Positions 46,242-55,039 of a stretch of DNA of 64,000 nt are shown here, one piece after another. This stretch comes from Comamonadaceae bacterium OS-4. GTDB lineage: Bacteria; Pseudomonadota; Gammaproteobacteria; Burkholderiales; Burkholderiaceae_C. How positions within the stretch are numbered: position 1 is the stretch's first letter; every line of letters starts with the position of its first letter. Location of the stretch: positions 372,001 through 436,000 of the forward strand of contig AP026970.1 in the NCBI GenBank assembly GCA_027924025.1. The letters run 5' to 3'. Both the position numbers and the translations under genes were made by a program. The notes beneath the pieces are model-generated. The model was not told where the DNA came from, ran no database searches, and worked only from the letters and a program-made list of their open reading frames with translations.

Positions 46242-48245
46242 ATGCAAAGTTCCTGGTTTTCCCGCTTAGGCGTGGGTAGCAAGCTCTCTTTAAGCTTGAT
46301 GGCAATGGTGAGCGTGTTTGTCGCCCTGCTCGTGATAAGCATCGGTGTGACCTTGGTCCGCGTGGTGGAGTCCCGCGCCAGCGACGAGGTCGCCGAGAAA
46401 ACCAAACTCATCGTGTCTCTGGTCGAGGCCACCGACAGTGATTTGCGCAGCCGTACGGTCACGTTGGCCAAAACGTTTGACGCCCGGCTCGCCGCCGGCT
46501 TTGACTTGACAGGCACGAGTGTCGACATTGCCGGCAAACCCACCCCGGTATTGGCCTTGGGCGGCAAACCCATCAATATGGATTTCAGTGTGGTGGATCA
46601 GTTCACCGAGGCCACCGGCGCGGTGGCGACCATCTTTGCGGCGTCGGGCCCGGATTTTGTGCGGGTGAGCACCTCCCTCAAGAATGACAAGGGTGAGCGC
46701 GTGGTCGGCACGCTGCTGGACCGCGCCCACCCCGGCTACAAGGCGGTGATTGAAGGTGGCACCTATGCCGGGCCTGCGACGCTGTTCGGGCGCCAGTACA
46801 TGACGCACTATGAGCCGATCAAGAATGCCGCCGGCAAAGTGGTTGGGTTGGCATTCGTGGGCATGGACTTCAGCAACTACCTGAAACAACTTAAAGACAC
46901 GATCCGCGCCATGAAGATCGGCGAAACCGGCTACTTCTATGTCCTGGATGCCCGCCCCGGCCCCAATTTGGGCAACCTGATCGTGCACCCGGCCCAGGAG
47001 GGCAAAAACATTCTGGATTCCAAAGACTCCAGCGGTCGTGAATTCATCAAAGAAATCCTGGAGCAAAAGAACGGCAGCATCCGCTACCCCTGGAAGAATG
47101 CCGAGCTCGGAGACACTGCGGCGCGTGAGAAGGTCGCGGCCTTCAGCCACTTGAAGTCCCTCAACTGGGTGATCGCCGGCGGCGCCTATGTGGATGAGTT
47201 CACCTCCGAGGTGCGCTCGATCCGGAATATTTTTGCGGCGGTGGGTGTGGGCGTTGTGCTGTTTACGGCCATTGTGTTGTTTGTGATGGTGAAGCGACTG
47301 GTGTCTGTGCCCTTGCAACAGGTGCAGCTTGCCGCCAGCCAAATCGCCAGTGGTGACTTGACGGTGCAGATCAAGGCCCAGAGCCAGGATGAAATCGGGC
47401 GCCTGGTCGAAGCGATCAACCAGATCGGCTCAGGCTTGGCAGGTGTGGTGTCGTCGGTGCGCGAAGGGTCTGAGAGTGTGGCCAATGCCAGCTCGGAAAT
47501 TGCCCAAGGCAACCACGACCTGTCGATGCGCACCGAGCAGCAAGCCAGCGCCCTGCAGCAGACGGCTAGCAGCATGGCCACCCTGAGCAGTACCGTGAAC
47601 CACAACGTGGACAACGCCCGCCAAGCCAACCAGATGGCGGTGAATGCGTCAGACGTGGCCCTGCGCGGCGGCAAGGTGATGGACCAGGTGGTGGAGACCA
47701 TGAAGGGCATCAACCAGTCCTCGGCACGGATTGCCGACATCATCGGTGTGATTGATGGCATTGCCTTCCAAACCAACATCCTGGCCTTGAATGCCGCGGT
47801 CGAGGCGGCGCGCGCCGGTGAGCAGGGCCGTGGCTTTGCGGTGGTCGCTAGCGAGGTGCGCTCACTGGCTGGCCGGAGTGCTGAGGCGGCCAAAGAGATC
47901 AAGGGCCTGATTGATGACAGCGTCGGCCGTGTGGAGCAGGGCACCAAGCTGGTGAACCAGGCGGGTGAGACCATGACCGAGGTGGTTGCGTCGATCCGGC
48001 GGGTGAATGACATCATGGGCGAGATCACGGCGGCGAGCTCCGAGCAGAGCGCCGGTGTGCACCAAGTGAGCGACGCGGTGAACCAGATGGACCAGACCAC
48101 CCAACAGAACGCCGCACTGGTCGAGCAAATGGCTGCCGCAGCGAGCAGTTTGCGCACCCAAGCGGGCGAGCTGGTCAATACCGTAGCGGTGTTCCGGACC
48201 GGCAACGATGCCGGTCACTCGTCCACCCGCTTACTTTCGCATTAA
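46242..48245 (+). CDS. Methyl-accepting chemotaxis protein with Cache sensor
   Basis: A 667-residue receptor: membrane helix about 13-38, a double or fused Cache-type periplasmic domain about 40-330 (G-E-T-G-Y-F-Y-V-L-D-A near 227-237 is a Cache hallmark), second helix about 332-352, HAMP about 354-406 and signalling domain about 420-650 with the intact tip. Related Cache 3/Cache 2 receptors bind organic acids or amino acids, but the ligand is not readable. The last 15 bases overlap the convergent arginase gene end. A weak GGAG precedes the ATG. Confidence 0.92.
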   Translation: MQSSWFSRLGVGSKLSLSLMAMVSVFVALLVISIGVTLVRVVESRASDEVAEKTKLIVSLVEATDSDLRSRTVTLAKTFDARLAAGFDLTGTSVDIAGKPTPVLALGGKPINMDFSVVDQFTEATGAVATIFAASGPDFVRVSTSLKNDKGERVVGTLLDRAHPGYKAVIEGGTYAGPATLFGRQYMTHYEPIKNAAGKVVGLAFVGMDFSNYLKQLKDTIRAMKIGETGYFYVLDARPGPNLGNLIVHPAQEGKNILDSKDSSGREFIKEILEQKNGSIRYPWKNAELGDTAAREKVAAFSHLKSLNWVIAGGAYVDEFTSEVRSIRNIFAAVGVGVVLFTAIVLFVMVKRLVSVPLQQVQLAASQIASGDLTVQIKAQSQDEIGRLVEAINQIGSGLAGVVSSVREGSESVANASSEIAQGNHDLSMRTEQQASALQQTASSMATLSSTVNHNVDNARQANQMAVNASDVALRGGKVMDQVVETMKGINQSSARIADIIGVIDGIAFQTNILALNAAVEAARAGEQGRGFAVVASEVRSLAGRSAEAAKEIKGLIDDSVGRVEQGTKLVNQAGETMTEVVASIRRVNDIMGEITAASSEQSAGVHQVSDAVNQMDQTTQQNAALVEQMAAAASSLRTQAGELVNTVAVFRTGNDAGHSSTRLLSH

Positions 48246-49145
48246 GGTACTTTTCCCGAACAGGGATTCGATCAAATCCACCGCCACTTCGGCGGTGCGA
48301 TTGCGTTCATCGAGCGCGGGGTTCAGTTCAAACACATCCAGGCTGCCCATGCGCCCGGTGTCTGCAATCATTTCCATGCAGAGCTGCGCTTCGCGGTAGG
48401 TGGGGCCACCCCGCACGGTGGTGCCTACGCCGGGTGCGATATCCGGATCCAGAAAGTCCACATCAAAGCTCACATGCAGGTGGGTGTTGCTGTCCATCAG
48501 GGCGAGGGCCAGCTCCATGGCGGAGCGCATGCCCATCTCGTCGATGTAGCGCATGTCGAACACTTCAATGTTCTGCTCATGCACGAAGCGCTTTTCACCT
48601 TCGTCCACACTGCGGATACCGATTTGCCGTACCCACTTGGGTGAGATCGCCGGCACCTGACCACCAATCTCGATCAACTCCTGCGGGCCGAAGCCGCAAA
48701 GGCAGGCCACCGGCATGCCATGGATGTTGCCGCTTGGGGTGAGCGTGTTGGTGTTGAAGTCGGCATGGGCGTCCAGCCACAGCACCCGCAGTTTTTTGCC
48801 GGTGTCGCGGCAGTGGCGGGCCACGGCGCTGATCGAGCCGATACCGAGGCAGTGGTCCCCGCCCAGCACGATGGGCATGCGCCCGTCTTGCAACTCGGCG
48901 TAGACCGCCTCATGCAGGCTGCGGTTCCAGGCGGTCACTTCAGGCAAGTGGCGGTACCCGTTCACAGGGGGTTGCCAGGGGTTGTTGGGCCCGCTGAGGT
49001 TGCCGGTGTCGCGGACCTCGAGTCCATGGCTCTGCAAAACGTGGTGGATGCCCGCCACGCGCAAGGCCTCCGGCCCCATGCTGGCGCCTCGGCTGCCCGC
49101 GCCGATGTCGGTTGGAGCGCCAATCAGGCTGATGTGTCGATTCAT
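48231..49145 (-). CDS. rocF: Arginase
   Basis: A 304-residue Mn-dependent ureohydrolase. G-G-D-H-C-L-G (about 95-101), W-L-D-A-H-A-D-F-N (about 121-129) and S-F-D-V-D-F-L-D-P (about 225-233) supply the metal ligands. S-G-N-I-H-G-M-P binds the guanidino substrate side. It splits arginine into ornithine and urea. The ATG at 49145 overlaps the end of the asparaginase gene by four bases, so the two are cotranscribed. The longer frame upstream adds an Arg-rich leader and is not used. Confidence 0.93.
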   Translation of the reverse strand: MNRHISLIGAPTDIGAGSRGASMGPEALRVAGIHHVLQSHGLEVRDTGNLSGPNNPWQPPVNGYRHLPEVTAWNRSLHEAVYAELQDGRMPIVLGGDHCLGIGSISAVARHCRDTGKKLRVLWLDAHADFNTNTLTPSGNIHGMPVACLCGFGPQELIEIGGQVPAISPKWVRQIGIRSVDEGEKRFVHEQNIEVFDMRYIDEMGMRSAMELALALMDSNTHLHVSFDVDFLDPDIAPGVGTTVRGGPTYREAQLCMEMIADTGRMGSLDVFELNPALDERNRTAEVAVDLIESLFGKSTLMRK

Positions 49146-50143
49146 GGTGTTTGCAAATGGAAAACAGGGAGACGCTCGCCGACCAGCAGGCCGCGGGCGT
49201 TGCGAATTTCGGCGGCACGCCACGGCTTCAAAGCGGCGCGCTGCGCGTCGTCAAGCCAGCCGAGTTGGTCGAGCACCTCCACGCTGGCGGCAAACAGGGC
49301 AGGCTTGTTGCCATCGATGATCTTGAGGGCAAAGGCCTCGCCCCGGCTTTTGCTGCCCACCACCTGCACACCATCTGCGCCGACCTTGCTCACCCAGTCG
49401 CCTCTGCCCACGCGCATGAAGTCCAGGTCGTTACGCCCTGTGCCGCTCACCATTTCAGGGAAGGCGGTCATGGCCTCGCTCAAAAGTGCAAAGCTGGCGC
49501 CGAACTCGGCATCCTGCGCGCCACTGGCCAGGCGCGCATAGCCGGTCGCCAGCTTGGACAAGGGCATGGCAAAGTTGGGTGCCGAGCATCCGTCAATGCC
49601 GCGCGGCATGTCTTGCACGTCCATGCCGACGGCGCGGGCAACATCCCGGGCAATGGCTTGCTGCAGCGGATGGTCGGGGGCGGTGTAGTCGTCCAGGGGC
49701 AAGTCGTGCTGCACGCAATAGGCCACAAAGCCGGCGTGCTTGCCGCTGCAGTTGTTGTGGGCCTCGGTGTAAGTGGCTCCCTCGGGGGCACCTTTGTCAA
49801 AGTAGGTGAACAGCAGAGGCAAATGGCAGCCGCAGCGCAGGGTCTGGTAGGTGTTGCCCGATTTGCCCAACATGCTGACGGCGGCATCCACGTGCATGGC
49901 CTCGCCGTTGTGGCTGGCGCAGAGCAGGGCGTTTTCGGCCTGGGTGAAGCCAAAAGTCGCGGGGCCGCCCGCTTCGACAAAAGGCAACGCTTGCAGCGCC
50001 TTCAGGGTGGACCGGGTAAAGGTCACCAAGTGCGGGTCGCCTGCAAAGGCTGTGAGTTGTCCGAGTCGGTTGGTCACAGCGACCGCGCCGAAATGCAGGC
50101 ACTCGGGGGTGCCGCCGCGGGTGAGTTGGATCAGGGGTGTGAG
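49142..50143 (-). CDS. Asparaginase, thermolabile / Rhizobium type II family
   Basis: A 333-residue enzyme of the asparaginase family found in Rhizobium etli (COG4448), unrelated to E. coli AnsA/AnsB. Key residues include R-G-G near the N-terminus, the S-x-x-K in T-L-K-A-L near 46, C-S-G-K-H-A-G (about 131-137) and D-G-C-S-A-P-N-F (about 182-189). It hydrolyses asparagine to aspartate and ammonia. AGGAGA lies ten bases before a TTG at 50143, which I take as start; a GTG nine codons upstream has no site. It leads the asparaginase-arginase operon, a nitrogen-scavenging pair. Confidence 0.84.
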   Translation of the reverse strand, partial: LTPLIQLTRGGTPECLHFGAVAVTNRLGQLTAFAGDPHLVTFTRSTLKALQALPFVEAGGPATFGFTQAENALLCASHNGEAMHVDAAVSMLGKSGNTYQTLRCGCHLPLLFTYFDKGAPEGATYTEAHNNCSGKHAGFVAYCVQHDLPLDDYTAPDHPLQQAIARDVARAVGMDVQDMPRGIDGCSAPNFAMPLSKLATGYARLASGAQDAEFGASFALLSEAMTAFPEMVSGTGRNDLDFMRVGRGDWVSKVGADGVQVVGSKSRGEAFALKIIDGNKPALFAASVEVLDQLGWLDDAQRAALKPWRAAEIRNARGLLVGERLPVFHLQTP

Positions 50144-50252
50144 GTTCAAGTGCGTGTCTCTCCTGCTCACAAGCGTATCCGAATTTGCGCATTCCCTTGC
50201 CCGGGCTGTCTATACTGAAACGCTATCTACACTGCCAACCTCTGCATAGCCC

Positions 50253-51107
50253 ATGCTTACCTCTGAACAGAAAATCCGCTACGCGGAAGACGGCTACCTG
50301 ATCCTCCCCGACTTCAAATCCAAGGCCGAGATTGCAGCCCTGCGTGCGCGGGCAGAAGCCATCGTGGACGCCTTCGATCCGGCAGAGAGCCGCACCATCT
50401 TCACCACCAATGAGCAGGCGCGCAAGGTGGACCACTACTTTTTGAACTCGGCCGATCGCATCAGCTGCTTTTTCGAAGAAGAGGCGTTCGGTCCCGATGG
50501 TGAGCTGCGCCAAGCCAAAGCGCTGTCGATCAACAAAATCGGCCATGCGATGCACGACAAGGACCCGGTGTTCGAGGCCTTTTCGCATGGGCCTGCGTTG
50601 GCAGAGTTGGCGGCCGATCTCGGGCTGACCCAGCCGCAAGTCTGGCAGTCGATGTACATCTTCAAGCAACCCGGCATCGGGGGCGAAGTGGGCTGGCACC
50701 AGGATGCCACCTTTTTTGACACCACCCCCATCAGTGTGACCACCTTCTGGTTTGCCCTTGAAGACGCCACTTTGAGTAACGGCTGCTTGTGGACCGAGCC
50801 GGGTGGCCACCGGGGCCCCCGGGGCGTGTTGCGGGAGCGTTTCGAGCGTGAGGGCGACTCCATCACCATGCGCAAGCTCGACAGCACCCCGTGGCCTGCC
50901 AGCAATGTGAACGCGGTGCCCCTGGAGGTTCAGGCTGGCGCTTTGGTGGTGTTCCATGGCTTGCTGCCGCACTACAGCGCGCCCAACCGCTCCGCCGTGT
51001 CCCGCCATGCCTACACCCTGCATGTGACCGACGCGAGCACCACCTATGCCGCGAGTAACTGGCTGCAGCGCAGCGCAGCCGACCCGGTGCGGGGCTTCTT
51101 GGTTTAG
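50253..51107 (+). CDS. Phytanoyl-CoA dioxygenase family protein
   Basis: A 284-residue Fe(II)/2-oxoglutarate oxygenase-like protein. The metal triad is H-x-D in G-W-H-Q-D-A (about residues 148-152) and a distal His in F-H-G-L-L-P-H-Y-S (about 231-239), followed by the R-x-A-Y-T-L-H that would bind 2-oxoglutarate. Family members hydroxylate fatty acyl-CoAs, amino acids, ectoine or phosphonates, so the substrate is open. It is divergent from the asparaginase gene and followed by a palindromic repeat. Confidence 0.86.
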   Translation: MLTSEQKIRYAEDGYLILPDFKSKAEIAALRARAEAIVDAFDPAESRTIFTTNEQARKVDHYFLNSADRISCFFEEEAFGPDGELRQAKALSINKIGHAMHDKDPVFEAFSHGPALAELAADLGLTQPQVWQSMYIFKQPGIGGEVGWHQDATFFDTTPISVTTFWFALEDATLSNGCLWTEPGGHRGPRGVLRERFEREGDSITMRKLDSTPWPASNVNAVPLEVQAGALVVFHGLLPHYSAPNRSAVSRHAYTLHVTDASTTYAASNWLQRSAADPVRGFLV

Positions 51108-51109
51108 TT

Positions 51110-51159
51110 TGCTATAAATTTAATAGCTATAAGCGCATGTAATGATTGGGCTTGAGCCC
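51110..51159 (+). repeat. Short palindromic repeat, family A, copy 7
   Basis: GCTAT (51111-51115) and ATAGC (51123-51127) arms, then AAGCGCA. The end differs from other copies: GGGCT TG AGCCC (51148-51159) makes a second perfect hairpin. It lies between the convergent dioxygenase and EAL genes and may serve as a terminator. Confidence 0.6.
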
Positions 51160-51194
51160 TGTTTGTCGATGTGTTCAGCGCTGGGCGCCTGAGC

Positions 51195-52826
51195 TTAGGC
51201 TGCCGGGGCGGGATTGGGCTGGTAGGCGCTCAGAAATGTCATGAAGTTTTCAATCAGCATTGGCTTGCCGAAGAAGTAGCCCTGGGCGTAGTCGACCCCC
51301 ATGTCTTGCAACAGCCGGGCTTGCTCGGCGGTTTCGATGCCTTCGGCCAGTACTTTGGCACCCACCGCGCGGGCCAGCAGCACCATTTCTGGAATCAGGC
51401 TGGAACGCAAGGAACGCTTCTCCATGTCCATGACAAAGGAGCGGTCGATCTTCAGGGTTTCCGGGTGCAGGTCGCTGAGCAATTTGAGGTTGGAGAAACC
51501 GGTGCCGAAATCGTCAATCGAGATGTGGAATCCGGCGTGGCGCAGTTTGCGCACCTCGGTCACCAGCGACTCGGACATGTTGTATTCGGTGATTTCCAGA
51601 TCCAGGGTGATGTGAGGTGGAATGTCCGGTTGGCCCTTCGGGCGCAAGTGTTCCGACAGCACTGCGGCCCGGATGCTGTCTGGGAAAAAATTGAAGGCCA
51701 CCCGGAATGGCCGATCCGCAGGCAAATGCGACAGCAATTCATCGAGTGCCTTGCGACTCACGGCGCGGTCGAGTTGCCACGTCAGCTGGCGGGCGATGAT
51801 GGCGGGTATTGCCTCGTCCGGCATGATCAATTGGTGCCCGTCCTGCAAGCGCATCAACACCTCGCAGCCGATGACTTCACGGCTGCGCAGGTCCAGCAGG
51901 GGCTGGTACATGCAAACCACATGCTGTGGCTGGCAAAGCTTGTGGATCCGGCCTTCAAGGTTATGGCGCTTGCGCAGGTAGGGGAGCAGCGTCAAATAAC
52001 CCAGAACTGATACGGATAGCGCGATAAACACAAGCGCCCCGACAAACACCTCCTGGGTGGCCAGCAAGGTCGTCCAGGTCAAGCGCGTTTGGAGGGTATA
52101 GGCGCCATCCGGCTTGGCTGAAGTCACCAGAATCCCGTGCTGTGTCCAGCGCGTATTGCTACTGTCCGGGTCACGCAGATAAAAGCGCTTGAACAACTGG
52201 AGATCATCGGAAGACACCCATTCCGCCACATGGGCCACGCCGCGGCGTTCGCCTTTGCGATACCACATGACGTCCACCTGGTTGGTGAGCAGATCCAGCA
52301 CATAAGGCTCCACGACCAAGTGGAATCGACCGCGCTGTATCGTGGATGCCTTGACCCGCCCTTGGGTGATGTCGACAGGCACCTGGTAGCGGGCCAGCGT
52401 GCCATCCTCGAACAGCACACTCTCGCCCGAAGTCGGCACCGGTGTGAGCAGCAGGCCGTGGCTGGTCGAACACACGAGAGCGTTTGACCCGTTCAGCAGG
52501 CCGATTTCTCTGAAATAACGGTACTCAAACATAAAGGCGTGCAGCTTGCGGAGATTGGCGCTATCGCACGCAATGCCGTCTTCCAACTCCAGACGCAATA
52601 GCAGTTGCTCTGCCTCGATGGTGACCTCGTCCTGGATCCGGAAGGCCGCCTGGTGCGTTTCGTCCAGTTTTTGGGACACCTGTACCGTGAGGACTCCCAT
52701 GCCCAACGCGCACACCACCAAAAAAATGACACAAGCGATAGCCAATGCCATGGTGCGGATGGGTTGGTCACTCTGGAGTGGTGGGGGCGGCATGGGCGAG
52801 TGGGCGGTAGCAGTAGGGGCGAACAT
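51195..52826 (-). CDS. Membrane c-di-GMP phosphodiesterase with CSS-motif periplasmic domain
   Basis: A 543-residue protein: membrane helix about 27-48, periplasmic domain about 50-250 with the redox-type cysteines C78 region (I-A-C-D-S) and a C-S-T in place of the canonical C-S-S (about 116-118), second helix about 256-280, and a cytoplasmic EAL domain about 300-535. The signature reads E-V-L-M-R-L; E-I-T-E, D-D-F-G-T-G-F-S and K-I-D-R-S-F are intact, so phosphodiesterase activity is expected. In E. coli such proteins respond to disulfide state in the periplasm. Confidence 0.9.
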   Translation of the reverse strand: MFAPTATAHSPMPPPPLQSDQPIRTMALAIACVIFLVVCALGMGVLTVQVSQKLDETHQAAFRIQDEVTIEAEQLLLRLELEDGIACDSANLRKLHAFMFEYRYFREIGLLNGSNALVCSTSHGLLLTPVPTSGESVLFEDGTLARYQVPVDITQGRVKASTIQRGRFHLVVEPYVLDLLTNQVDVMWYRKGERRGVAHVAEWVSSDDLQLFKRFYLRDPDSSNTRWTQHGILVTSAKPDGAYTLQTRLTWTTLLATQEVFVGALVFIALSVSVLGYLTLLPYLRKRHNLEGRIHKLCQPQHVVCMYQPLLDLRSREVIGCEVLMRLQDGHQLIMPDEAIPAIIARQLTWQLDRAVSRKALDELLSHLPADRPFRVAFNFFPDSIRAAVLSEHLRPKGQPDIPPHITLDLEITEYNMSESLVTEVRKLRHAGFHISIDDFGTGFSNLKLLSDLHPETLKIDRSFVMDMEKRSLRSSLIPEMVLLARAVGAKVLAEGIETAEQARLLQDMGVDYAQGYFFGKPMLIENFMTFLSAYQPNPAPAA

Positions 52827-52992
52827 ACCCGAATAAAGTCGTTCGAGACACTCTGCGTCCCCCTAAATCCCCAGAAACTGCGCGGTCCAGGCGGCCTGGC
52901 GAATACAACTGTTGCAATTGACAGCCTATTTCCACTTTTCAATTGCATGACCGTGTGCGACAGTGGACTCCCGAGTGTGTCTGGAGCGCGTC

Positions 52993-53403
52993 ATGAAAGC
53001 CATAGCCTTCGTAACTCTCAGTGCTGCCTTGCTGGCGGAGCCTGCTTGTGCGCAAGAGTGGGTATCGCTGACCCGCCTGCCTTCGGGTGCGGCGCCGTCG
53101 CTCAACCAATCGGACCGCAGTTTGCTCGACAAGGCGGTGGCGGAGCGCAAGTCGATCGGGCTGCTACTGCACAACACCGTGGTGGCCTTCGATACCCGGT
53201 ATGACGGCACTCACAAAAAGATTGGGGTGTCCCTGACCTCGTTCAGCAACAGTCCCTTGGAGCTGGCTTACGACCCCACCGGCAAAAGCTTGATCGCCCA
53301 ATGGCGCTCGGTCTACACCACGGCGGCCGGTCAGTCTTTTCAGTACCAGGCGTTTGTGGGCGAGTCCGGGGCGATCAACTTCGTCGTCAGTTCGAAGTTC
53401 TGA
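52993..53403 (+). CDS. Secreted hypothetical protein (136 aa)
   Basis: A small protein with a clear signal peptide (residues 1-21: M-K-A-I-A-F-V, hydrophobic core, A-C-A-Q). The mature part is about 115 residues with alternating hydrophobic strands and W/Y residues (W-R-S-V-Y-T-T), like small beta-sandwich periplasmic proteins; it resembles those annotated as surface-adhesin E-like, but I cannot be sure. GGAG lies six bases before the ATG at 52993. It is divergent from the CSS/EAL gene and converges on glcD with eight bases between stops. Confidence 0.72.
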   Translation: MKAIAFVTLSAALLAEPACAQEWVSLTRLPSGAAPSLNQSDRSLLDKAVAERKSIGLLLHNTVVAFDTRYDGTHKKIGVSLTSFSNSPLELAYDPTGKSLIAQWRSVYTTAAGQSFQYQAFVGESGAINFVVSSKF

Positions 53404-53411
53404 TCCCCGTG

Positions 53412-54914
53412 CTAGAACCGGGGCAGGTCCGGGTGTTTGAGCTTGCCGCCGCGCACCAGCTCTTTGCCGTATTCAGCGCAGCGCTGCAAGGTGGGAATGA
53501 CCTTGCCCGGATTGAGTAGCCCCTGCGGGTCGAAGGCTGCCTTCAGCGCAAACATCTGGGCGTTCTCTTCGGCGCTGAACTGCACGCACATGCTGTTGAG
53601 CTTCTCGATCCCCACGCCGTGTTCGCCGGTCACCGTGCCGCCCATGGCCACGCTGGCCTCCAGAATTTCGGCGCCAAACAGCTCACAGCGGCGCAGCTGG
53701 TCGGGGTCGTTCGCATCAAACAAGATCAGCGGGTGCAGGTTGCCGTCGCCGGCATGGAACACGTTGGCGCAGCGCAGCTGGTATTTCTTCTCCATCTCGG
53801 CAATCGCCAGCAGGATGTCCGCCAGCCGCGCGCGGGGAATGGTGCTGTCCATGCACATGTAGTCAGGGCTGATACGGCCGCTGGCGGGAAAAGCGTTTTT
53901 GCGCCCGCTCCAGAAGCGCAGGCGCTCGGCCTCGCTGTTGCTCACCGCAATGCCGGTGGCGCCGGCTGCGCGTAGCACCTCGCTCATGCGCCCGATTTCT
54001 TCTTCCACTTCTTCGGGTGTGCCGTCGCTTTCGCACAGCAGAATGGCTTCGGCGCTCAGGTCGTAGCCTGCGTGCACAAAGTCTTCTACCGCGGCAGTCA
54101 TGGGCTTGTCCATCATTTCCAGCCCGGCGGGGATGATGCCGGCGGCGATCACCGCAGCCACCGCATCGCCCGCTTTGCGCAGGTCGTCAAAGCTGGCCAT
54201 GATGCAGCGGGCCAGCTGGGGCTTGGGCACCAGCTTGACGGTGACCTCCGTGGTCACGGCTAGCATGCCCTCACTGCCGACCACCACGCTCATCAGGTCG
54301 TAGCCGGGGGCGTCGAGTGCGTCGCCACCAAATTCGATGGGCGCGCCTTCCATGGTGAAGCCGCGTACCTTGAGCACGTTGTGCAGCGTCAGGCCGTATT
54401 TCAGGCAGTGCACGCCGCCCGAGTTCTCAGCCACGTTGCCGCCAATGGTGCAGGCAATCTGGCTGCTGGGGTCCGGCGCGTAATACAGGCCGTAGGGTGC
54501 GGCCGCTTCACTGATGGCTAGGTTGCGCACGCCGCACTGCACCACCGCCGTGCGGCTGCGTTTGTCCACCTTCAGGATTTTGTTGAACTTGGCCAAAGAG
54601 AGCGTCACGCCCAAAGCATGGGGCATGGCACCACCGGACAGGCCGGTGCCCGCACCGCGCGCCACCACCGGCACATTCAAGCCATGGCACACCCGCAACA
54701 CCGCAGCCACTTGGTCTTCGGTTTCCGGCAGGGCCACCAGCAGCGGGCGCTGGCGGTAGGCGGTCAGGCCGTCGCACTCATAGGGCGTGGTGTCTTCCGT
54801 CTGGTAGAGCAGCGCATGCTTAGGCAAATAGGCCTCTAGCGCAGGCAGTATCTGCGCGAGTAGCTCTCTTTTTTGTAGCATTTCCCGGGCGGTTGGATCA
54901 AGTGGGGCGTTCAT
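53412..54914 (-). CDS. glcD: FAD-linked oxidase, glycolate oxidase subunit GlcD family
   Basis: A 500-residue FAD-dependent 2-hydroxyacid dehydrogenase. The FAD-binding part (about 55-235) has V-V-A-R-G-A-G-T-G-L-S-G-G (about 84-96), P-D-P-S-S-Q-x-A-C-T-I-G-G-N (about 148-161) and G-S-E-G-M-L; the C-terminal cap ends with H-A-G-D-G-N-L-H-P (about 391-399) and G-T-V-T-G-E-H-G-V-G (about 429-438). GlcD works with GlcE and GlcF, but neither is next to it here, so it may act alone or on D-lactate or another hydroxyacid. A LysR gene lies just upstream on the same strand. Confidence 0.88.
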   Translation of the reverse strand: MNAPLDPTAREMLQKRELLAQILPALEAYLPKHALLYQTEDTTPYECDGLTAYRQRPLLVALPETEDQVAAVLRVCHGLNVPVVARGAGTGLSGGAMPHALGVTLSLAKFNKILKVDKRSRTAVVQCGVRNLAISEAAAPYGLYYAPDPSSQIACTIGGNVAENSGGVHCLKYGLTLHNVLKVRGFTMEGAPIEFGGDALDAPGYDLMSVVVGSEGMLAVTTEVTVKLVPKPQLARCIMASFDDLRKAGDAVAAVIAAGIIPAGLEMMDKPMTAAVEDFVHAGYDLSAEAILLCESDGTPEEVEEEIGRMSEVLRAAGATGIAVSNSEAERLRFWSGRKNAFPASGRISPDYMCMDSTIPRARLADILLAIAEMEKKYQLRCANVFHAGDGNLHPLILFDANDPDQLRRCELFGAEILEASVAMGGTVTGEHGVGIEKLNSMCVQFSAEENAQMFALKAAFDPQGLLNPGKVIPTLQRCAEYGKELVRGGKLKHPDLPRF

Positions 54915-55039
54915 GGGGGCTATCCGGTGCTGAAAGGGCGGTTGCGTGGAACCTCACTCTAAAAGAAAGCGGCCCCTCGTGGCGTGAAGAAACTTGCAGC
55001 GCTGTGTGAAAAAGGGCCCGGCGCAGGCCGCTGGGGCAA

